Part shown: one piece after another, positions 35,404 to 41,078 of the stretch
Position numbering within the stretch: position 1 is the first letter of the stretch
Layout of the letters: each line of letters begins with the position of its first letter
Assembly: GCA_910583965.1 (NCBI GenBank)
Contig: CAJUAE010000021.1
Location: 1-41,078 of the forward strand
Reading direction: 5' to 3'
Length of the DNA: 41,078 nt
From: an uncultured Lachnospiraceae bacterium
Lineage (GTDB): Bacteria > Bacillota > Clostridia > Lachnospirales > Lachnospiraceae
Program-made: the position numbers and the translations under genes
Notes under the pieces: model-generated
What the model was told of the DNA's origin: nothing
Database searches by the model: none
Seen by the model: the letters and a program-made list of their open reading frames with translations, nothing else

Positions 35404-35415
35404 AAGGAGATTGAA

Positions 35416-36105
35416 ATGAAATCAATATTGATTATTGGAATGGGTCGTTTTGGACATCATTTGGCAAAAAATTTTTTAGAGCATGAGCATGACGTTATGA
35501 TTGTGGATGAGGATGAGGAAAAACTGGAGGATATGGTACCCTATGCGACTAGTACTAGAATTGGGGATTGTACCAATGAGGAAGTGCTAAAGAGTATTGG
35601 AATCAGGAACTTTGATGTGGTGTTTATCTGCATTGGCACGAATTTCCAGAGTAGTTTGGAAATCACAAGTCTTGTGAAAGAGTTGGGAGCAAAACGAGTG
35701 GTCAGCAAGGCAACCAGAGATATTCAGGCAAAGTTTTTGCTGCGAAATGGTGCGGATGAGGTTATTTATCCAGACAAGGATATTGCGGAAAAATGGGCAG
35801 AGCGTTATAGTCTTGACAATCTTTTTGACTATATTGATTTGCCAGGTACTTTTGGCATCTATGAGGTGCCGCCGCTCAAGGAGTGGGTTGGAAAGAGTAT
35901 TAGGGAGTCTGACATTGCTGCAAAACACAAGATTTCTATACTTGGTATTAAGAAAAAGCATGAGGATGAAATGAGTGTTATGCCTTCAGCAGATTATATT
36001 ATCCGAGAGACAGACCATTTGATGGTAATGGCTGGAAATGAGGTTGCGGAGAATTTACTCAAACAGAATCGAAATCGGTTTGCGACTTCAACATGGCGCA
36101 AATAA
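35416..36105 (+). CDS. ktrA: Potassium channel gating subunit (KtrA/TrkA family)
   Basis: This cytoplasmic RCK protein opens KtrB in response to nucleotides. The 229 residues have an N-terminal Rossmann fold with GMGRFG (8-13) and an acidic residue at the second strand (VDEDEEK), then a C-terminal RCK_C domain (about 145-225). In relatives that domain binds c-di-AMP. AAAGGAG precedes the start, and the gene is co-transcribed with ktrB. Confidence 0.93.
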   Translation: MKSILIIGMGRFGHHLAKNFLEHEHDVMIVDEDEEKLEDMVPYATSTRIGDCTNEEVLKSIGIRNFDVVFICIGTNFQSSLEITSLVKELGAKRVVSKATRDIQAKFLLRNGADEVIYPDKDIAEKWAERYSLDNLFDYIDLPGTFGIYEVPPLKEWVGKSIRESDIAAKHKISILGIKKKHEDEMSVMPSADYIIRETDHLMVMAGNEVAENLLKQNRNRFATSTWRK

Positions 36106-36189
36106 ACAAATATAGACAACAGTTTAGCCATGCAGAATTAATTCTATGGGGTGAATGTTTGTCACAAAAGAAGTCGATAGCAAAGACCT

Positions 36190-36409
36190 AATATTATGAT
36201 GTTGGGGTCAAAAGGTATTTTGCCCCCTATGATACCACGGATTGCTCCGCATTTTATGCTCCCGCAATCCTAAAACACCTCAAATTCGCTCATTTTTCTG
36301 TGAAAAATGACTACTTTTCGGTGTTTTCGCGGGTCCCAAGTTCAAAAATCCTCTTGCAAGCAAGCTTGCATCGGATTTCTTGACCTTTTGACCCTGGTAT
36401 CATATTATT
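36190..36409. mobile_element. 220-bp inverted-repeat element (MITE-like, structured)
   Basis: The terminal arms 36190-36215 and 36384-36409 match at 21 of 26 positions in inverse orientation, including GGGTCAAAAGG-type ends. The interior has nested hairpins: GGATTGC...GCAATCC, AAAACACC...GGTGTTTT enclosing TCATTTTT...AAAAATGA, and GCAAGC...GCTTGC. No protein is encoded. It fits a non-autonomous transposable repeat or a structured RNA. It fills most of the 379-bp gap between ktrA and the methyltransferase gene. Confidence 0.6.
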
Positions 36410-36484
36410 AGTATTATTCTGGCGACTTATGAATGGCATGGCTCAGCAGTGACAACAGTAGCTTATAGGAAAGAGAGAAAGCGA

Positions 36485-37306
36485 ATGATATCAAGCACAG
36501 CAAACAGCAAAGTAAAACGGCTGGTAGCGCTTACACAAAAGGCAAAAGCGCGCAGAGAAGCGCAATGCTTTGTCGTGGAAGGGACACGAATGTTTTGTGA
36601 AGCGCCAGCAGATTGGATTCAAGAGATTTATGTCTCAGAATCGTTCTTGCATCGTTGTGAGAACGAAGCAAACGCAGAGATAAGATGCATTCTGAACAGT
36701 CATTCTTATGAAGTGCTTACTGATACTGTGTTTCAGAAAGTTTCTGATACGCAGACACCACAGGGTGTACTCTGTGTTCTTTCCATGCCACAGTATGAGT
36801 TGACTGAATGGATTGAGAATTGGACTGCGGATAGGAAAAAGACATCATTATTTGTGCTTCTTGAGGATTTGCAAGATCCGGGAAATTTAGGAACGATACT
36901 GCGCGCGGGAGAAGGTGCAGGTGTGGATGGGGTGATTATGACTAAAAAAACAGCCGATATTTTTAATCCCAAAACAATACGTGCAACGATGGGGTCTATC
37001 TATCGCGTTCCATTTTTTATAGTGGACACGCTCATTGGAACAGTGGAACTTTTAAAGAGAAAAGGAGTGGCAGTTTATGCGGCGCATCTCGATGACAGTG
37101 TGACATACGATATCCCAGATTATACACAACCAACAGCTTTTTTGATTGGTAATGAAGGAAATGGACTTCGCCGAGAAACAGCAGCGTGCGCAACACAGTA
37201 TATAAAAATTCCCATGGCAGGTCAGGTGGAGTCGCTTAACGCTGCTATGGCAGCGGCAATTTTAATGTACGAGGCAGCAAGACAGAAACGCAAAGTATTT
37301 ATCTAA
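36485..37306 (+). CDS. TrmH/SpoU-family RNA 2'-O-methyltransferase
   Basis: ATG at 36485 after AGGAAAGAGAG. The 273 residues have an N-terminal substrate-binding domain (FVVEGTRMF) and a knotted SPOUT domain with motif 1 LEDLQDPGNLGTILRAGEG, motif 2 FLIGNEGNGL and motif 3 IKIPMAGQVESLNAAMAAAI (AdoMet site). Relatives methylate ribose in rRNA or tRNA; the exact target is not clear from sequence. It lies 68 bp before proC. Confidence 0.9.
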   Translation: MISSTANSKVKRLVALTQKAKARREAQCFVVEGTRMFCEAPADWIQEIYVSESFLHRCENEANAEIRCILNSHSYEVLTDTVFQKVSDTQTPQGVLCVLSMPQYELTEWIENWTADRKKTSLFVLLEDLQDPGNLGTILRAGEGAGVDGVIMTKKTADIFNPKTIRATMGSIYRVPFFIVDTLIGTVELLKRKGVAVYAAHLDDSVTYDIPDYTQPTAFLIGNEGNGLRRETAACATQYIKIPMAGQVESLNAAMAAAILMYEAARQKRKVFI

Positions 37307-37374
37307 AAGTTGATTAATTATTACACATTTTTTACAGAGATAATCACTCAGAATAGAAAGTGGGAAAGGAAAGC

Positions 37375-38169
37375 ATGAGAATTGGTTTTATAGGATTAGG
37401 GAATATGGCTTCTGCTATGATTGGTGGCATGTTGGATACAGGATTATTTAAACTAGGAGAAATTATTGGTTCTGCCAGGACACAGGAGACAGCCGATAAA
37501 ATAACAAAAAAATTTGGAATTTGTACTGGAACAGACAATGTGTTGACTGCGCAGGAGGCAGATGTGTTAATCCTTGCTGTCAAGCCAATATTTTTGTCGG
37601 AGGTAATTACTGAAATCAAAGATATTGTAGATGGAAATAAGCTAGTGATTTCGATTGTTGCAGGAAAATCCATTTCTTGGATAGAACAAGAATTTGGTAA
37701 AAAATTGCGTCTAATCCGTTGTATGCCAAATACTCCGGCAATGGTAGGAGCAGCATGTACTTGCATTTGTACCAAAGAAGATGTAGATGAATCTGATAAG
37801 GCGACTGCACTCCAAATTATGAGTAGTTTTGGCAAAGCAAGTGTTCTTCCAGAACGCTTGATGGACGGTTTTATTGGGGTGGCTGGGAGTGCTCCTGCAT
37901 ATGTGTTTTTATTTATTGAGGCGATGGCAGATGCGGCTGTGATGGCTGGATTGCCAAGAAATCAGGCATATGAATTTGCAGCGCAGACAGTACTTGGCAG
38001 CGCTAAAATGGTGCTTGAGACAAAAATGCACCCAGGTGTACTCAAGGATATGGTATGTTCTCCTGCTGGAACTACCATTGAGGCGGTAAAGGTGTTAGAG
38101 GAAAAAGGCTTGCGGGCAGCAGTGATTGATGCAGTCAGTGCATGCGTTGAGAAATCCAAAAACTTGTGA
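37375..38169 (+). CDS. proC: Pyrroline-5-carboxylate reductase
   Basis: This makes the last step of proline synthesis, reducing pyrroline-5-carboxylate with NAD(P)H. The ATG at 37375 follows GGGAAAGG. The 264 residues start with the Rossmann motif GFIGLGNMASAM, have AVKP and RCMPNTPAMVG, and end with the helical dimerisation domain and HPGVLKDMVCSPAGTTIEAV. Length is typical. Confidence 0.95.
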   Translation: MRIGFIGLGNMASAMIGGMLDTGLFKLGEIIGSARTQETADKITKKFGICTGTDNVLTAQEADVLILAVKPIFLSEVITEIKDIVDGNKLVISIVAGKSISWIEQEFGKKLRLIRCMPNTPAMVGAACTCICTKEDVDESDKATALQIMSSFGKASVLPERLMDGFIGVAGSAPAYVFLFIEAMADAAVMAGLPRNQAYEFAAQTVLGSAKMVLETKMHPGVLKDMVCSPAGTTIEAVKVLEEKGLRAAVIDAVSACVEKSKNL

Positions 38170-38230
38170 CAGACAGGCACACAAAGGACAAAGTAACAAT
38201 AACATAACAATAACTATTTATTAAAAACAG

Positions 38231-38262
38231 GAGTTCGAGACTTGACAAGTCGCGAACTCTTT
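38231..38262 (+). terminator. Rho-independent terminator after proC
   Basis: GAGTTCG (38231-38237) pairs with CGAACTC (38253-38259), with GACTTG/CAAGTC pairing inside, followed by TTT. Confidence 0.7.
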
Positions 38263-38364
38263 GCTATTATATAAAATCGTAATAGGTGTTAATAAATACG
38301 TAACATTTTGTTGCAAAAATGTAATGATGTAATAAAATATCATTATCAAGAAATGGAGCAGATT

Positions 38365-39597
38365 ATGAAGACAAATTGTAAAAAGTGGAAATACTTGCTA
38401 TGCGCTATGGCAGTTATGACCGCGTTTTCGTCCAATCCCTATAGTACACTGGCAGCCGATATGCAAGTGCGCCTTGTGGATAATGTGGGCAAAAAACAGG
38501 AAACCACATCAGACAAGATGAATTCAGCAGAGAACAATAGAGAGTTTGCAGTGACAGCGGGTGCAGCAGATGTTCTGGATACACAGGATTTCTATGTCGC
38601 GAGAACGGTTATTGCGGATGCAAGTGCTTCAGAGAAAGAAAGTTTGGAGAAAAGTATTATTAAGAAAAGTAATGCATTGGCTGCATTTACAAAAGGAATG
38701 ATGGTTTTGCAGCCACAATTGTTGCCGGAGTCAAACTTTGTGATGGCGAAAGTCAATGAGTATGCCAATATCAGAAAAGATGCAGCGCAGGATTCTGAGA
38801 AGGTTGGTGTGCTTTACAAAGATTGCGGTGGAGATATTTTAGAGAAGAATGATGAATGGACAAAGATAAAGTCCGGTGATGTGACTGGATGGATTAAAAA
38901 TGAGTATTTGCATTTTGGAAAAGAGGCAGAAGAACTTGCAAAGGAAGTGGGTGTTCTGACAGCATACTCCAATACAGAGACTCTTAGAGTTAGAAAAGAG
39001 CCAAATCTCGAGGCAGGGATTGTCGGTCTGCTTGCTGACGGTCAGGCCGTAGAAGCGATTGCAGAAGAAGGAGACTGGGTAAAAGTTAGTTATGAAGGTG
39101 CTACAGGATATGTTGCTTCAGAGTATGTGCGAGTAGAATTTGGTGTTGATACAGCAGAATCTATGGAGACAATAAAAGCGAGAGAAGCGGCGGAGCGTGA
39201 GCGCGCAGCAGCGGCAGCAGAAGCAAAACGTGTACAGCGGAAAGAGGCTGTGATGGCAACAGCAACGGAACTTGAAATCCTTGGAGCATTAATTCAATGT
39301 GAAGCAGGGGGAGAACCATACGAGGGGCAGGTTGCAGTTGGTGCAGTCGTAATGAACCGTGTGCGCAGCAGCGGTTATCCTAATAGTATTACAGAAGTAA
39401 TCTATGCATCGGGACAGTTTGTGCCAGCGTCAGGAGGACGTATGGAATCCTTGATTTTGAATAAAACGACAAGAGCTTCTTGTATGCAGGCTGCACAGGA
39501 GGCGATCAATGGTGTATGTAATGTGGGTGATGCATTACATTTCAGAAGAAATAATGGTAGACCAGGACTTGTGATTGGAAATCATGTATTCTGGTAA
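38365..39597 (+). CDS. Secreted SH3-domain cell-wall hydrolase (SleB/CwlJ type)
   Basis: ATG at 38365 after GGAGCAG. The 410-residue protein has a signal peptide ending near TLAAD (about 31). Two bacterial SH3 domains follow (about 128-190, NIRKDAAQDSEKVGVLY; about 195-260, LRVRKEPNLEAGIVGLL), then an Ala/Glu-rich helical linker with EAAERERAAAAAEAKR. The C-terminal Hydrolase_2 domain (about 300-410) has IQCEAGGEPYEGQVAVGAVV (probable catalytic Glu) and MNRVRSSGYPNSITEVIY. Such enzymes cut peptidoglycan, often spore cortex, but the SH3 domains suggest general wall remodelling. Confidence 0.92.
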   Translation: MKTNCKKWKYLLCAMAVMTAFSSNPYSTLAADMQVRLVDNVGKKQETTSDKMNSAENNREFAVTAGAADVLDTQDFYVARTVIADASASEKESLEKSIIKKSNALAAFTKGMMVLQPQLLPESNFVMAKVNEYANIRKDAAQDSEKVGVLYKDCGGDILEKNDEWTKIKSGDVTGWIKNEYLHFGKEAEELAKEVGVLTAYSNTETLRVRKEPNLEAGIVGLLADGQAVEAIAEEGDWVKVSYEGATGYVASEYVRVEFGVDTAESMETIKAREAAERERAAAAAEAKRVQRKEAVMATATELEILGALIQCEAGGEPYEGQVAVGAVVMNRVRSSGYPNSITEVIYASGQFVPASGGRMESLILNKTTRASCMQAAQEAINGVCNVGDALHFRRNNGRPGLVIGNHVFW

Positions 39598-39670
39598 TCG
39601 TATCAGTTTATTTTCTTTGCATAGGTTTGTGTGCAAGAGAAGTTACTGTTCGTGTTTTGTTTGATTTTGG

Positions 39671-39825
39671 TATAATTTTATGCATTGAAGGCATAAACAG
39701 AATAAATCACGTACACAGAATGCTAAAGTGCAAGCATTTTGCGTATGTGATTTTCACTGCGTTAATGGACGAGTGAACTGTAATTAAGAAAAAGCGTAGT
39801 TCGCAAAAGAACTGCGCTTTTTCTT
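39671..39825 (+). ncRNA. Candidate structured non-coding RNA
   Basis: A -10-like TATAAT (39671-39676) is followed by a 20-bp stem (39705-39724 with 39733-39752; 17 Watson-Crick, two G-U pairs, one mismatch). Next comes the conserved tract TGTGATTTTCACT...TTAATG (39746-39766), and then a strong terminator. The order promoter, stem, terminator without a reading frame looks like a small RNA of about 140 nt. A related tract occurs at 18543-18571. A repeat element is the alternative. Confidence 0.4.
39786..39825 (+). terminator. Strong bidirectional terminator before argF
   Basis: A 17-bp stem (39786-39802 with 39809-39825, one mismatch) around GCAAAA has A-rich and T-rich outer arms, so it can act in both directions. 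Confidence 0.8.
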
Positions 39826-39953
39826 GCCCCTTTAAAAAAATTGTAGTAAAATACAAATAATTGATATTGATTTAGGTAAGTCTGTGCTCAATACGTAACT
39901 GTTCAGCGTGTTATCTGAATGGTTACGATAATTTTGATATAGGAGGGAATTGT

Positions 39954-40946
39954 ATGGATTTAAAAGGACGGAATTTTTTGACATTAAAAGATTTTACGCC
40001 GGAGGAGATTATATATTTAGTTGATTTGGCGGCAGAATATAAGGATAAAAAGAAAAAGGGTATCTTGCATGATAATCTTCGCGGCAAGAATATTGTTTTG
40101 ATTTTTGAGAAGACAAGCACACGCACGCGCTGTTCTTTTGAAGTGGCAGCACATGACCTTGGAATGGGAACAACATACCTTGATCTGTCAGGGTCTCAGA
40201 TTGGAAAGAAAGAGTCTATTGCGGACACCGCACGTGTACTTGGCAAAATGTACGAGGGGATTGAGTATCGTGGATATGAGCAGGCGATCGTGGAAGAACT
40301 TGCAAAATATGCAGGCGTTCCCGTTTGGAATGGCTTGACAAATGAGTATCATCCAACGCAGATGCTTGCAGATATGCTTACGATTAGAGAGCATTTTGGA
40401 CATCTCAAGGATATTCGATTGACTTATATGGGAGATGCTCGTTACAATATGGGTAATTCCTTGATGATAGTATGTGCGAAATTGGGAATGCATTTTACAG
40501 CATGCACAACAAAAGAGTATTTTCCAGAGGAAGCTCTTGTAGCCCAATGTAGAGAATATGCAGCACAGTCAGGCGCGACCATCACACTTACGGAGGATGT
40601 GGATGCAGGGACAAAAGAAGCAGATGTTATTTATACAGATGTGTGGGTATCAATGGGTGAACCAGAGGAAGTTTGGGAAGAACGCATCACAAAACTTTCG
40701 CCATACAAAGTAACGAAGTCTGTCATGGACAACGCAGGAGAAAATGCTGTGTTTTTACATTGTTTACCTGCATTTCATGATTTGAAGACAAAAATTGGAA
40801 AAGAGCAAGGAGAAAAATACGGTTTTACAGAATTAGAAGTGACAGATGAAGTGTTTGGGTCAGCCCAGTCACTCGTATTTGAAGAAGCAGAAAATCGTAT
40901 GCACACAATAAAAGCAGTGATTGCGGCAACACTTGGCGCAGTGTAA
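39954..40946 (+). CDS. argF: Ornithine carbamoyltransferase
   Basis: This condenses carbamoyl phosphate with ornithine to citrulline in arginine synthesis (or the reverse in arginine breakdown). The 330 residues have the carbamoyl-phosphate motif STRTR (55-59), HPTQ (133-136), DVWVSMGE (ornithine loop region) and HCLPAFHD (269-276), where HCLP marks ornithine rather than aspartate transcarbamoylases. AGGAGGG precedes the ATG. No other arginine gene is in the window, so anabolic (argF) and catabolic (arcB) roles cannot be separated. Confidence 0.95.
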   Translation: MDLKGRNFLTLKDFTPEEIIYLVDLAAEYKDKKKKGILHDNLRGKNIVLIFEKTSTRTRCSFEVAAHDLGMGTTYLDLSGSQIGKKESIADTARVLGKMYEGIEYRGYEQAIVEELAKYAGVPVWNGLTNEYHPTQMLADMLTIREHFGHLKDIRLTYMGDARYNMGNSLMIVCAKLGMHFTACTTKEYFPEEALVAQCREYAAQSGATITLTEDVDAGTKEADVIYTDVWVSMGEPEEVWEERITKLSPYKVTKSVMDNAGENAVFLHCLPAFHDLKTKIGKEQGEKYGFTELEVTDEVFGSAQSLVFEEAENRMHTIKAVIAATLGAV

Positions 40947-41078
40947 TATTTAATCACATCAATTGGATAAGTCTTTCACAGGGCAAGTTTGTATTTACGC
41001 CCAAATTCTCAGACTTTGGTAAAATGGAGGATTAGTGTGAAAGAAAGTAGAGGAAAACCATAAATTGGCGCACTTGAA
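40947..41078. other. Right-end tail
   Basis: No complete gene is visible in the last 132 bp. TGGAGG (41024-41029) precedes a GTG at 41036, which opens only eight codons before a stop. Confidence 0.3.

Overview
The window looks like chromosome from a low-GC Firmicute of the Clostridia, most likely Lachnospiraceae. This is inferred from gene content: a class III fructose-1,6-bisphosphatase, a KtrAB potassium system, a SleB/CwlJ-type hydrolase with SH3 domains, DnaE followed by a 6-phosphofructokinase with the TIDLDI variant, and A+T-rich coding with strong AGGAGG-type ribosome binding sites. No rRNA, tRNA, CRISPR array or intact transposase was seen.

Layout. Bases 1-480 hold a truncated glycine-zipper peptide gene facing the C-terminal remnant of a regulator-like gene, and both have intact relatives further right. 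Bases 562-1053 encode an orphan protein. Bases 1449-7827 are a complete type I restriction-modification operon (hsdM-hsdS-hsdR). Bases 8432-13412 are a YtfQRT-YjfF type sugar ABC transporter operon (lipoprotein binding protein, double ATPase, two permeases) behind a long operator-rich leader. Bases 13488-23128 are an A+T-rich accessory locus. From 23237 to the end the genes are housekeeping: fbp (frameshifted), a DUF4342-like protein, an OmpR-family two-component pair, a small EamA protein, dnaE, pfkA, ktrB-ktrA, an rRNA methyltransferase, proC, a cell-wall hydrolase and an ornithine carbamoyltransferase (argF).

The accessory locus is the most interesting part. It encodes two small glycine-zipper membrane peptides; an operon of a radical SAM enzyme, a GreA-like RNA polymerase factor and an unknown protein; a 433-residue regulator-like protein on the opposite strand; and a 1425-residue protein joining a serine/threonine kinase domain, a STAND NTPase and a TPR-like C-terminal half. 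Four transcription units (both peptides, the radical SAM operon and the kinase gene) share an upstream box, CACAATTACA. In all four its first base lies exactly 30 nt before a -10 hexamer, and no consensus -35 is placed for that -10. This points to one dedicated activator or alternative sigma factor controlling the set. The minus-strand regulator-like gene carries a perfect 12-bp inverted repeat over its own -10.

The decayed pair at the left end shows that the peptide and the regulator-like protein have travelled together more than once. My working inference is a stress- or phage-responsive system: STAND-kinase as sensor, radical SAM enzyme as nucleotide or peptide modifier, Gre-like factor acting on RNA polymerase, and glycine-zipper peptides as membrane effectors. 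That function is not demonstrated by the sequence.
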